A program made the translations under genes and the position numbers. The notes below the pieces were generated by a model. It did not search any database and was not told where the DNA came from. It saw only the letters and a program-made list of their open reading frames with translations. DNA of 64,000 bases, from assembly GCA_947626415.1 (NCBI GenBank), contig CANQSA010000005.1, positions 1-64,000 on the forward strand, written 5' to 3'. Source of the DNA: an uncultured Lachnospiraceae bacterium (lineage in GTDB: Bacteria; Bacillota; Clostridia; Lachnospirales; Lachnospiraceae). Positions 8,972-17,717 of this stretch are shown in pieces; the stretch's first letter is position 1, and every line of letters starts with the position of its first letter.

Positions 8972-10405
8972 CTAGTAAGCCTTCCCCCAGTATACCATAG
9001 CCTTTGCCGGCTTTCCGCAGCAGACGCAGGTATCGGCCAGATGTTCCTGTTCAAACGGCATACAGCGTGAGGTCGCAGTGGTGTCCTCCTTGATCTTGTC
9101 CTCACAGGCACGGTCGCCGCACCACATTGCCTTTACAAAGCCGGGTTTCTCCGCGATCGCCTGCTTAAACTCCTCATAAGTGACAGCAGTCGCAGTATGC
9201 GAATCCCGATGCGCTTTCGCGCGCGTATACATATCCTTCTGGATCGTCTCCAGCAATTCTCCTGTCTTTTCCGCGATCTCATCCAGCAATACCACGATCT
9301 TCTCTCTCGTATCCCTGCGTACCAGGACAGCCTGATTCGCTTCGATATCCTTCGGTCCGATCTCAATCCGCATAGGGATGCCCCGCATTTCCTGCTCGGA
9401 GAATTTCCAGCCCGGACTCTTATCGGAATCGTCGACCTTAACGCGGAACGCGCCCAGCTTACCCCTGATCTCCTCTGCCTTTTCCAGCACGCCTTCCTTG
9501 TGCTGCGCAATCGGAATGATCATCACCTGCGTCGGTGCGATCCGGGGCGGCAGCACCAATCCGCTGTCGTCTCCGTGTACCATGATGATTGCGCCCATGA
9601 TCCGGGTAGACAATCCCCAGGAAGTCTGATGCACATACTGCAGCTGATTGTCTTTATCGGTGTACTGAATATCAAACGCCCGCGCAAATCCGTCTCCGAA
9701 ATTGTGGCTGGTGCCGGACTGCAGCGCCTTGCCGTCATGCATCAGCGCTTCAATAGTATAGGTAGATTCCGCGCCCGCGAATTTCTCTTTATCCGTCTTT
9801 CTTCCCTTGATCATGGGAATCGCCAGCTCCTGCTCACAGAAATCGGCATAGACATTTAACATCTGCTCGGTTCTGGCCTCTGCCTCCTCCTGCGTTGCGT
9901 GTGCCGTATGCCCTTCCTGCCATAAGAATTCTGTCGTCCGCAGAAACGGTCTGGTCGTCTTCTCCCAGCGACAGACCGAGCACCACTGATTATACAGTTT
10001 CGGCAGATCCCGGTAAGAATGGATGATATTGGAATAAAAGTCGCAGAACAGGGTTTCTGAAGTAGGGCGGACACACATCCGTTCCTGCAGCGGCTCCAGA
10101 CCGCCGTGCGTGACCCATGCCACCTCCGGCGCAAAGCCTTCTACATGGTCCTTTTCCTTCTGCAGCAGACTTTCCGGAATAAACATAGGCATATAGACAT
10201 TCTCCACGCCCGTCTCTTTAAATCTGCGATCCAGTTCCTTCTGGATATTCTCCCAGATCGCATAACCATACGGCCGGATGATCATACAGCCCTTTACGCT
10301 GGAATATTCCACCAGCTCCGCCTTCTTTACCACATCCGTATACCACTGCGCGAAATCCTCATTCATTGACGTAATGGATTCTACCAGTTTCTTTTCCTTT
10401 GCCAT
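8972..10405 (-). CDS. proS: Prolyl-tRNA synthetase, short archaeal/eukaryotic type
   Basis: This 477-residue class II aminoacyl-tRNA synthetase charges tRNA-Pro. It lacks the editing insertion of the long bacterial form. The class II motif 2 region includes [11 protein letters not shown] and [15 protein letters not shown]; an HATQEEAEA stretch follows. The C-terminal extension contains a CVCC pair (zinc-type) and ends in GKAY, with a terminal Tyr typical of this subtype. This subtype occurs in many Clostridia. Expression should be under the T-box leader immediately upstream, which is typical of amino-acid-starvation control. Confidence 0.96.
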   Translation of the reverse strand: MAKEKKLVESITSMNEDFAQWYTDVVKKAELVEYSSVKGCMIIRPYGYAIWENIQKELDRRFKETGVENVYMPMFIPESLLQKEKDHVEGFAPEVAWVTHGGLEPLQERMCVRPTSETLFCDFYSNIIHSYRDLPKLYNQWCSVCRWEKTTRPFLRTTEFLWQEGHTAHATQEEAEARTEQMLNVYADFCEQELAIPMIKGRKTDKEKFAGAESTYTIEALMHDGKALQSGTSHNFGDGFARAFDIQYTDKDNQLQYVHQTSWGLSTRIMGAIIMVHGDDSGLVLPPRIAPTQVMIIPIAQHKEGVLEKAEEIRGKLGAFRVKVDDSDKSPGWKFSEQEMRGIPMRIEIGPKDIEANQAVLVRRDTREKIVVLLDEIAEKTGELLETIQKDMYTRAKAHRDSHTATAVTYEEFKQAIAEKPGFVKAMWCGDRACEDKIKEDTTATSRCMPFEQEHLADTCVCCGKPAKAMVYWGKAY

Positions 10406-10462
10406 TTTTTTCTCCTTTTACCATTTAATTTTGGGAATTACAGGCCGAACAGACCTGTAATG

Positions 10463-10713
10463 AAAAACGCCGGTCATCCAAGTCCCATCGGGACCGGACA
10501 ACCGGCGGTACCACCCTCATTAACAATAGCGCTTTCGCGCCATTGTTCCCTTTTATGCCTATAACGCCGGCCTGCGTCCTGCTTTCACAGGAAACTCCGA
10601 GGCAGGTTCCACAGGTTCTGCCGAAAGCTCACACCGGCCGCTTCCTCTCTGCGCGCATATCGCTGCGTACTAACCCTCTTCACAGTCAACTGTGTAATTC
10701 TGTTTTTGAGAAT
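10463..10713 (-). promoter_or_regulatory. T-box leader controlling proS
   Basis: On the minus strand, the T-box core AGGGTGGTACCGC is present at 10505-10517. It is followed by a terminator hairpin (10469-10506, six-base GCCGGT/ACCGGC closing stem) and a T run at 10463-10467. Upstream, the stem I region shows an AGTA (loop E-type) element and AGAGAGG. An AACCTG segment holding a CCT proline triplet occurs twice and is a plausible specifier, but I could not fold it fully. Uncharged tRNA-Pro is the expected ligand, inferred from the downstream gene. Confidence 0.93.
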
Positions 10714-10719
10714 ATAGCT

Positions 10720-10748
10720 ATTTTAAAATAGGACGCGGCGTTTGTCAA
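10720..10748 (-). promoter_or_regulatory. SigA-type promoter for T-box/proS
   Basis: On the minus strand there is TTGACA, a 17-bp spacer and TAAAAT. The start of transcription should fall a few bases downstream of 10720, which agrees with the 5' end of the T-box leader. Confidence 0.85.
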
Positions 10749-10804
10749 GAGAAAAAGTTTGACCAATATTTGCCGGAATGGAAAATAGCAGAAGAATAAA
10801 TGTA

Positions 10805-11743
10805 TTAAGATGGAAGCACCATATAAACAGTCAGCGGATGCATGTCCTCCTCCGTTTCTATTTCAACCTGAAATACCGGCTTCCCATTTTCATCAATCAT
10901 CAGTACGCTGTCTTTTACCGTTCCCTGCAATGTTCCATCTGCACTTCTCTGTTTTACAGTTTCCAGTGCTTTCTCCTCCAGAACAGTTTTCGCATCTGCC
11001 GGTTTTTTCAAATCGTTATAGGCACCAACCATGTATGCCGTAAAGGTAGTTAACCTCCCGTCTGCATCAATTTGTACATGAATCTCTTCCTCCGTCTGAA
11101 AATCACCCAATGGTTTGCGATAAATCACTTCGTAGAAATCCACATCCGCATTTTCCTTCGTGCTTACGAATCCTTCCAGATTGTTATCAAAATCATATGC
11201 GTTTTCCAGGTTGTCTAAATGGGATACTATCTTCGACGTATAACCATTCAAATTAAAGTTTTCCCCAAGAAACACGGAAATCGTCTTCGTTACCAGTTCC
11301 AGTAACTCCGCTTCTGATGCGGGCGCTTTCTCGTTTTCCAACAGATTTCCTTTGTAAATGCTGGCTGCCTGTATCTGGTCGGTTCCTTCCTTTACATAGA
11401 ATTCCGCATCGATTCCATCCGACTTCACTTCATAGGATTCAAACCAGTAATTATTGGGGGCAAATCGTTCACAGTCTTCAAAAACTCCAGTATAGGTATG
11501 ATTCCCGATCTGAAATTCTCTGTCACCCATTTCTTTATCCGGCTCCATGCCGATGCCCATCGTTTGAAACGGATCATAATCATCCAGTTTAATCTTTACA
11601 TTCTCGTCTGCCTCTGCTTCCCCTGTAACATAAATCTGATAGTCCTGTTTCTCATCTGCGGCAGTTTTGTCATCCTTCTCCCCGCAGCCTGTCAGCAATA
11701 CACCAATGATAATTCCAATCCATAGAAATTTCCGTTTTGTCAT
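10805..11743 (-). CDS. Lipoprotein of unknown function
   Basis: This is a 312-residue exported lipoprotein. A short basic N-terminus and hydrophobic stretch end in a lipobox (GVLLTGC), followed by an acidic linker. The mature part is rich in Asp and Glu. I recognise no domain; a C-terminal part with LTVYMVLPS and a GRLTTFTAYMVGAY stretch could be an Ntf2- or PepSY-like sheet, but that is a guess. An AAAGGAG box serves ATGs at 11746 and 11743; the latter has the better 7-nt spacing. The base composition is more AT-rich than the flanking housekeeping genes. It is the last gene of an accessory unit with the caspase-like protein and the interrupted small ORF. Confidence 0.72.
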   Translation of the reverse strand: MTKRKFLWIGIIIGVLLTGCGEKDDKTAADEKQDYQIYVTGEAEADENVKIKLDDYDPFQTMGIGMEPDKEMGDREFQIGNHTYTGVFEDCERFAPNNYWFESYEVKSDGIDAEFYVKEGTDQIQAASIYKGNLLENEKAPASEAELLELVTKTISVFLGENFNLNGYTSKIVSHLDNLENAYDFDNNLEGFVSTKENADVDFYEVIYRKPLGDFQTEEEIHVQIDADGRLTTFTAYMVGAYNDLKKPADAKTVLEEKALETVKQRSADGTLQGTVKDSVLMIDENGKPVFQVEIETEEDMHPLTVYMVLPS

Positions 11744-11812
11744 CATGACACTCCTTTCCATTCTTCTTGAAACCTGGATATAAATTCTTTCGCCATATCC
11801 TCGATTCCTTAT

Positions 11813-11953
11813 CTAAATCAAATTCCAATTGCCCTGAAGCCAGTATACCTCATGTCCGGTTACATTTTTGTATTCGGTTTTAGGGATAAACAAACAGCTG
11901 GTCAAAACCAACAGAATCAATCCCGCAATCAGCTACTTTTCCCATGTTGCCAT
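11813..11953 (-). pseudogene. Small lipoprotein-like ORF interrupted by an in-frame amber codon
   Basis: Reading minus-strand from the ATG at 11953 gives MATWEK, then TAG, then an uninterrupted continuation LIAGLILLVLTSCLFIPKTE and more, ending at 11813: 46 sense and amber positions in total. The part after the amber is a hydrophobic segment with a lipobox-like LVLTSC. The GGAGGTGA Shine-Dalgarno is formed by the last codons of the upstream gene (TGG AGG TGA), so initiation should be strong and coupled. Either one nonsense mutation broke a small exported protein, or the base is a sequencing error, or the stop is read through. Confidence 0.55.
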
Positions 11954-11957
11954 AAAT

Positions 11958-13391
11958 TCACCTCCATACATATCCCGCATTTCCAAATATTTTTGCCGTA
12001 TTGATCCCTGAAAACTGTTGTGCGTTTACAACCGACTGCTGCACAGTACATCCCTTCTGGCAGGAATCAATAAATTCTTTTGCCCAAAGATTCGCTTTTG
12101 AGCGCTTAATTGTATCTGTAAATCCGATTGTAGCCGTTGCGCCTCTTTTGTTTGTCATCTCCGCAATTGTATTTTCTTTTTCGGGGTCGGCAGTCAGACA
12201 TGCTACATATGCAACAATTTTGGAAGAGCCTTCGGATAAATCCGGTAAATTATTGCAGATAAAGTAAATTGCTGCATCTTCTCCTATAACAATATGATCA
12301 TATCTTCCATGTCCACGAAATATAAACAACTCTGAGCTTATCATAGCATTTGCTATCTCTTCAACATTAAAAGAATCTCTATACTGATAATTAATCGGTA
12401 TTTTTCCTGCTCCCTCCAATATCTCCTTTCCTGTCAAAATTCCGCTTCCCCGTTCACCACTATCACTAGGAACAACTCCAATCAAAGAAGCCTTTGCTTT
12501 AATTGGTATATTGATTATCTTAGTAAGTCCCGTCACTTTATGAATCACTTTTAATTTCGTATATGCAGGTAAGATTGCTTTATAGCTCCCGTCTGCATTT
12601 ATTGAATAATAGTATCCTGTCTTTATTGCTTGATCCAGGTAAGAAAAATCTGTACTTTTCGTCCAGAGTGTTTTTGCTGATGGAACCAGCGTCGTTGTAA
12701 CCTTACCTGACTGTCCCATATTTACTGTTTGCACAGTGGTGCTATAGCTACTTAATTCCCGGTAGGTATAAGCACTGCTATTACCGTATTGATTCACATT
12801 AATCACACGCCAGATAATCGCATCACTAATAGTGCTGGTCAATGACAGATTCGCAGATGATAAACTGCCAATTGCATTCAATTTTAAATACTTTCCCGTA
12901 TTTTTACTATAAATCCGACATCCCGATCCAGTAACTGTAATTTTCCAGTATGCCCTTCCTGAAGTCAATACATCTCCTGAATATGACAGAACAGGTGTCG
13001 TCCCATTACCACATTCCAAAAAAGCCCCATGCTCAGCCTCTCTGACCGTATAATATCCGTTACTTTGCAGATTTAATATCCACTGAATTTTCTTTCCCGA
13101 TGCCGCTATCGTTGTTCTTCTGCCTATCGGCGGTGCCGCACAATAAAGATATCCTCCTTCCATAAAATTGCTCATGTAATATGTGCCATCTGTTAGTGTA
13201 AGAGTTGACATTGGTTGAGTGCTCATACTGTTTACGTCAATCTTTTTTTCTTCATATTCTGTCGCTATTCCGGCAGCACACATTTCTAATTCCGTCATTT
13301 CACTGCTCGACGCATACACAGACATCAAATTTCGTCCTAATAAAAAATACGCACCGATAATTATCAAGGCTTTCAATTTCCAATGTTCCAT
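11958..13391 (-). CDS. Secreted ricin-like/caspase-fold-like protein (putative cysteine peptidase)
   Basis: This is a 477-residue protein with an N-terminal signal segment (residues 1-27, cleavage plausible after VYA). Residues about 62-200 look like a ricin-type beta-trefoil: repeated DGTYYMSN, NGYYTV, GKYLKL and W-rich turns (KIQWILN, AYWKITV, IIWRVI). Residues about 345-460 look like a clan CD (caspase, CHAT, gingipain) fold: a strand ending in IFRGHG with His361, then a strand IVAYVACLTA with Cys398, spacing suitable for the His/Cys dyad. The fold call is by pattern only. The start has AAAGGAGGG 6 nt upstream and a consensus promoter. The gene is AT-rich relative to its neighbours, which suggests transfer. 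A secreted protease or adhesin acting on host or competitor glycoproteins is one possible reading. Confidence 0.65.
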   Translation of the reverse strand: MEHWKLKALIIIGAYFLLGRNLMSVYASSSEMTELEMCAAGIATEYEEKKIDVNSMSTQPMSTLTLTDGTYYMSNFMEGGYLYCAAPPIGRRTTIAASGKKIQWILNLQSNGYYTVREAEHGAFLECGNGTTPVLSYSGDVLTSGRAYWKITVTGSGCRIYSKNTGKYLKLNAIGSLSSANLSLTSTISDAIIWRVINVNQYGNSSAYTYRELSSYSTTVQTVNMGQSGKVTTTLVPSAKTLWTKSTDFSYLDQAIKTGYYYSINADGSYKAILPAYTKLKVIHKVTGLTKIINIPIKAKASLIGVVPSDSGERGSGILTGKEILEGAGKIPINYQYRDSFNVEEIANAMISSELFIFRGHGRYDHIVIGEDAAIYFICNNLPDLSEGSSKIVAYVACLTADPEKENTIAEMTNKRGATATIGFTDTIKRSKANLWAKEFIDSCQKGCTVQQSVVNAQQFSGINTAKIFGNAGYVWR

Positions 13392-13436
13392 AGTTTTCCC
13401 TCCTTTCTGTTCTTATGAATCTATGTTCTTAAATTA

Positions 13437-13465
13437 ATTATAATTTTCTCAAATTATCCTGTCAA
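13437..13465 (-). promoter_or_regulatory. SigA-type promoter for the caspase-like gene
   Basis: The minus strand carries TTGACA, a 17-bp spacer and TATAAT, a full consensus match in both boxes. It lies about 45 bp upstream of the start codon at 13391 and should drive the whole accessory unit down to 10805. Confidence 0.88.
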
Positions 13466-13536
13466 TTTGGAAAACTTCACAAATATTACTTTAAAATTTA
13501 TACAACCTATCCATAACAACAACTTAATATTGACAA

Positions 13537-14540
13537 GCTTCCCATCGAAGCGGCGCGCCGCTCGTGAAGAAATTCGGAATGTTCGACTCAGGTCTGGTTT
13601 CCCTGAATCTGACGGAGCGCCAGATCGGCGCGATTGCGGATCTGGATGCGGAATCCCTGCGTATTGAACTGAGCATGGGGCGCAGCGATATGTTTTACAC
13701 CGGCAGCTGGAAGGATTACTGCGACCTTTACGCATATGGCGCGCGCGGCATCCGGAAAGGCGATCCCGACGCTGTTGTCGGAGGCCCGTCCACTGCTTGG
13801 ATTGCAGATCCGGGAAACCGTATCCTGGGCCCAATTTCTGGAATCCGGCGTCGACGCTCTGGGCGTTGTCGATACACAGGGACATAAAAAAGCGGCATAT
13901 CAGGCATTTGCCGTGTATGCCCGTATGCCTGTCGACCGCTATCCGCTTACCGTCTCATCGGGCCGGATCCGCGGTATGGCTTCCGCCGACGCGCACCGCG
14001 CTTCTGTCGTCGTATGGAGCAAGTCGCCGAAGGAACAGTCGGTAACGCTGGATCTTGCGTCGCTGCCCTTTGCTTCCGGCATCTGCACTATATACCGGAT
14101 CGACAGTCAGAACAACAGCTATCCGGCGAATCCGACAGAGGAACTGATTCCGGCGGAATCTATGCCCTACTCTCAGGCAGAACCGTTTTCATGGAACGGA
14201 ACAATATCGGCAAACGGCGTTATCTACCTGGAAATCAATGACAGCAGCGCCACAGTCGGAAATCCGGATCCGGAACCTGCATCGCCCGGCGATGCAGCGC
14301 TCATTCGTCAGGAACATGCTTACAGTAGCCGCGGGAAAACAAATTACGCCTGGTTATACGGATTCGGTGTTATTTCATGGGGGAATCTATGATCAGAAAC
14401 GGGATTCCGTCCTGCCGTTTGGCTCCGGAAAATCGGCAGATCGGACTATAGAAGCGGACCTTTCGTCTTTTCAGGTTACCCTGTCCGACTATGCGCCGGA
14501 CGACTGGAACGGACGCTTACTTTTGATATTTGAACTTTAG
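13537..14540 (+). pseudogene. Decayed glycoside hydrolase remnant, GH39-like
   Basis: Coding similarity runs through three frames. The first frame covers 13537 to about 13830 (LTERQIGAIADLDAESLRIE, then DPDAVVGGPSTAW). The second covers about 13830 to 14350 (KKAAYQAFAVYARMPVDRYP, SVVVWSKSPKEQSVTLDL, ICTIYRIDSQNNSYP). The third reaches the stop at 14540 (VLFHGGIYDQKRDSVLPFG, DWNGRLLLIFEL). The KPAYHAF-like, VVxWSK and YRIDxxNN elements recall the C-terminal part of GH39 beta-xylosidase-type enzymes. The 5' end is missing, at least two frameshifts exist, and an internal deletion is likely because the catalytic TIM-barrel motifs are absent. A sharp GC rise at about 13537 marks the junction with AT-rich DNA. 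Confidence 0.7.
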
Positions 14541-14920
14541 GACTGCGGCAAAGCGGTTTCTGCCGTGATAACGGTACGGGACTGAACCGATAGCTCCAGG
14601 ATCCGGTCATACTGACCGTACAGCTTCTGCACTTCATTTTCCAGCAGATAATAATGCGCGATATAGAAAACCAGCAGGACGAGGAGCAGCAGCGCCGGAA
14701 TCAGCATAGTGAAAAATTCCGCAATCAGGGCGATCCCCACACACTGCATACACAACACAGCAACTAAGGCTGTTACAATTAAATGTACCAGCCTTTCATG
14801 CTGGAAAAACGCGATCTGATCCAGATGTCTTTTTAATACCGTTTTCCAGTCTGTCGCCGGATCTGCCTTGGCAAGCAGACCGTCAATCGATCTGCGGTAA
14901 GCTAAAATTCTTTTCTTCAC
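14537..14920 (-). CDS. Small membrane protein with two transmembrane helices
   Basis: This 127-residue protein has a basic N-terminal region, two adjacent hydrophobic segments (about residues 45-95: LIVTALVAVLCMQCVGIALI and the following LLLLVLLVFYIAHYYLL) and a charged C-terminal tail that could be helical. I recognise no family. The start is GTG with GAGGAG 7-8 nt upstream. It follows the DHHW gene after 47 nt on the same strand, so it is probably the last gene of the acylation operon. Its stop overlaps the end of the glycosidase remnant by 4 nt. Confidence 0.75.
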   Translation of the reverse strand: MKKRILAYRRSIDGLLAKADPATDWKTVLKRHLDQIAFFQHERLVHLIVTALVAVLCMQCVGIALIAEFFTMLIPALLLLVLLVFYIAHYYLLENEVQKLYGQYDRILELSVQSRTVITAETALPQS

Positions 14921-14967
14921 GGAAAACTCCTCTTCCTCATCCGATTTCTGCGGATCGTTCCGCTGTA

Positions 14968-16122
14968 TTACACATTTAACATGAAAGCTGTGGCGTCCAG
15001 CATAAATTTCGCCGTATTGTGGATCACCAGCACATCTGTATAATTTTCCTGTATTCCCAGAGACTGTACGCCCAGATTATAATACCGGGTATCCACTACA
15101 GTCACATGTTCAAAATGATTGACGATAAACGGCAGCATGGCGTGAGCGTAGGAATCCTTGACCACCAGCAGGCTCTTGCCGTTTTTCACGGAAGTCTCGA
15201 TATCCACAATGGCGTGATTGCCGTCCAGAAATATCGTATATTGATCCTTCTTCTCCAGATTTGCTCTCGCGTACAGCGTATCCGACACAGTCTCCGCCTG
15301 ATTCAGCATCCGGTCATAAGAGAGTCGGTACGTGATCCCCTCCGCCTGATAAATGTCAATGGAATCCGGGCTCCTGCCGTATACGATCCGGGACTGATTG
15401 GTGCCGTAAAAATCTTCTGTCACGGTCTCCTTTTGGAAATCCGACAATGCCATGGGCGTAATGCCGCAGCTGTCCGCCCACTGCGCATACCCGTAGTAAG
15501 CGCCCAGCGCCGTCCAGTGATGATCATTTTTAAAATAAATATATTCCCCGCTGTGCGCCTTCAGCGTATCTGTGGTATCTACCAGATTGTCAACCGCCAT
15601 GCCGTCCTTCAGGCGGGCGATCACAGCGGCCTCGTCAAACTGCGTCGCGTGCGCAGGCAGATAGTCGGTTAAAACTGCGGCGGCCGTCGGGATCATTACC
15701 ACCTTCACATGATCCTCGCCCAGCTCCAACGTCGTATTCTTCACAAATTTACACAGCTCCGCAATATTCTTATCTACGGTTTCCGCGTCAAAATCCGCAT
15801 CCGTATAGCGACGGATCAGATAGTCGTTGTCCGCCAGATATACGTCCTTGATATCCTGTTTGCCAAGCGCAGCTTCTACACTTGATTTCAAAGAAATCCA
15901 CATACCGCGCATTACAAACTGATCGGAGAGATACGTCTCATAAGCGGAGCCGAAACTGCCGTCCATCAGAGACGCCCAGGTAAATTCCGGCATATCCGCA
16001 AGCGTTCGGTTTTCCAGCTCCGAGATCGCTTCATCCGGTTTGAAATGAGACCAGACCGCCAGCGTAAAGATCATAGTCAGAAATAACACGACCGGGATCG
16101 TCTGCAGGATTTTCTTTTTCAT
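14968..16122 (-). CDS. DHHW-family SGNH-like protein, partner of the MBOAT acyltransferase
   Basis: This 384-residue protein has an N-terminal signal anchor (about residues 5-25) and an extracytoplasmic AlgX/SGNH-like domain. The signature FKNDHHWTALGAYYGYA lies near residue 200, and the catalytic-type serine could be in LLVVKDSYAHAM near 315, followed by VVDTRYYNLG. Such proteins pair with MBOAT membrane acyltransferases to O-acylate cell-surface polymers. The ATG at 16122 has GGGG 10 nt upstream; a GTG at 16131 is too close to the box. It is immediately downstream of the MBOAT gene. Confidence 0.88.
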   Translation of the reverse strand: MKKKILQTIPVVLFLTMIFTLAVWSHFKPDEAISELENRTLADMPEFTWASLMDGSFGSAYETYLSDQFVMRGMWISLKSSVEAALGKQDIKDVYLADNDYLIRRYTDADFDAETVDKNIAELCKFVKNTTLELGEDHVKVVMIPTAAAVLTDYLPAHATQFDEAAVIARLKDGMAVDNLVDTTDTLKAHSGEYIYFKNDHHWTALGAYYGYAQWADSCGITPMALSDFQKETVTEDFYGTNQSRIVYGRSPDSIDIYQAEGITYRLSYDRMLNQAETVSDTLYARANLEKKDQYTIFLDGNHAIVDIETSVKNGKSLLVVKDSYAHAMLPFIVNHFEHVTVVDTRYYNLGVQSLGIQENYTDVLVIHNTAKFMLDATAFMLNV

Positions 16123-16139
16123 ACGCTGCACACCCCTTT

Positions 16140-17618
16140 CTAAAACCGGAAATACAAAAACGGATTAAAGGAAGAATCCACCAGATAAGCCGTCGCCCAC
16201 AGAAAGATCCCGACAATAAACACGCTTTGCAGAATCGTATAGACTACCTGATACTTTCGCTCCCCATATACGCCGGTTCCCGCTTCTACTGCTGCCGCCC
16301 GGTCCGGATTCTCCGTTTCAGGCGCGAACAGCCTGCCGATCAGCTTGGACGGAAGGTTCGTTGCCGCCACGATCAGGATCACAAACAGCACCGCGTTGCT
16401 CATCAGCAGATACAGTCCCCGCTCATCCGTCAGGCCGCCGGTTCCCATGCCGAACATGGTTTTGATATACGCCGCCCCGTCCGTCATATCGTTATAGGAG
16501 AAGATCGCCCAGCTTATCACGACCAGAAACAGCGTGTAAATATGGCCGAACACAGCCGGAATCCGTTCCAGCACTTTTAATAAAAACAGCTTTTCCAATA
16601 TGAGAAGCACGCAGAAATACAGGCCCCAGATCACAAAATTCCAGGAGGCGCCATGCCACAGTCCGGTCAAAAACCATACGACCGCGAGATTAAATATCTG
16701 CCGTCCCTTTCCTTTCCGGTTTCCGCCAAGCGGTATGTATACATACTCCCGGAACCACGTTCCCAGGGAAATATGCCATCTGCGCCAGAATTCCGTAATG
16801 GAGCGGGACATATAGGGATAGTTGAAATTTTCCAGAAAATGAAAGCCGAAAATCTCTCCCAGACCGATCGCCATATCCGAGTAACCGGAAAAGTCAAAAT
16901 ACAGCTGCAGAGAAAAGGCGATAATGCCGATCCAGGCCGTCAGCATACTCAGGTTTTCCGGCGCAATCGCGGAAATCTCCGTCCATACAAGCCCGATGTT
17001 GTTGGCAAGCAGCACCTTCTTCCCCAATCCGGTCATAAACCGGGTGATCCCGTAAGAGGTCTGCGCCATCGTGTGGATCCTGTGATTCAGCTGCTCCGCA
17101 ATGGTCTGAAACCGCACGATCGGACCCGCAATCAGCTGCGGGAACAGCGCCACATAAGCGCCGAACGAGATGATATTTTTCTGAACCTTCGCGTCGCCCC
17201 GATATACGTCTACCGTATAGGACATAGTCTGAAAGGTGTAAAAGGAAATCCCGATCGGAAGTCCCAGATTCATAGCGCCGATCCGGGTACCGAATACGGC
17301 ATTGATATTTTCAATAATAAAATCCCCATATTTGAAAAAGCCCAGCAGACTCAGATTCACGACCATGGAAATTGCTACAAAGATTCTGGCTTTCCCCCGG
17401 TTTCCGCGCTCCAGATTTCTCGCTACCATTCTGCCGCTGGTATAATCCACAACCGTGGAAAACAGCATCAATACCACGTAGACCGGTTCGCCCCATGCGT
17501 AAAATACCAGGCTGGCTAAAAACAGGACCAGGTTCCGCATGCGGTTCGGTACAATAAAATAAAGCGGCAGCACGATCGCTAAAAACCGGAACAAAAATAA
17601 CAGACTGCTGAAAACCAT
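16140..17618 (-). CDS. MBOAT-family membrane O-acyltransferase (AlgI/DltB-like)
   Basis: This 492-residue polytopic protein transfers acyl (usually acetyl) groups across the membrane to surface polysaccharides. The conserved MBOAT block is visible: SYSDMAIGLGEIFGF, SITEFWRRWHISLGTWFREY, IPLGGNRKG, and the catalytic His in LTGLWHGASWNFVIWG near residue 320. Many hydrophobic segments run along its whole length. It is first in an operon with the DHHW protein and a small membrane protein, and it has its own consensus promoter. The ribosome site before 17618 is weak. The target polymer is not stated by the sequence; the glycan locus at 55-64 kb is one candidate. Confidence 0.92.
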   Translation of the reverse strand: MVFSSLLFLFRFLAIVLPLYFIVPNRMRNLVLFLASLVFYAWGEPVYVVLMLFSTVVDYTSGRMVARNLERGNRGKARIFVAISMVVNLSLLGFFKYGDFIIENINAVFGTRIGAMNLGLPIGISFYTFQTMSYTVDVYRGDAKVQKNIISFGAYVALFPQLIAGPIVRFQTIAEQLNHRIHTMAQTSYGITRFMTGLGKKVLLANNIGLVWTEISAIAPENLSMLTAWIGIIAFSLQLYFDFSGYSDMAIGLGEIFGFHFLENFNYPYMSRSITEFWRRWHISLGTWFREYVYIPLGGNRKGKGRQIFNLAVVWFLTGLWHGASWNFVIWGLYFCVLLILEKLFLLKVLERIPAVFGHIYTLFLVVISWAIFSYNDMTDGAAYIKTMFGMGTGGLTDERGLYLLMSNAVLFVILIVAATNLPSKLIGRLFAPETENPDRAAAVEAGTGVYGERKYQVVYTILQSVFIVGIFLWATAYLVDSSFNPFLYFRF

Positions 17619-17678
17619 TTCCCTTATACTCTCACTTTCGTATCAGATACTCCATTTTCCGCTTTGAAATGCGTTTCC

Positions 17679-17707
17679 ATTTTACAACATTCAATTCTAT
17701 TTGACAA
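17679..17707 (-). promoter_or_regulatory. SigA-type promoter for the MBOAT-DHHW operon
   Basis: The minus strand shows TTGTCA, a 17-bp spacer and TAAAAT, located between the permease stop (17718) and the MBOAT start. Confidence 0.75.
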
Positions 17708-17717
17708 GGTAATTTCT

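Noticed and set aside
10560..10720. Plus-strand small ORFs opposite the T-box leader
   Set aside because: They mirror the structured leader and lack ribosome-binding sites.
11743..11796. 17-codon ORF (MAKEFISRFQEEWKGVS) overlapping the start of the lipoprotein at 11743
   Set aside because: Its GAGG box is only 2 nt from the ATG and there is no other support; it may be chance.
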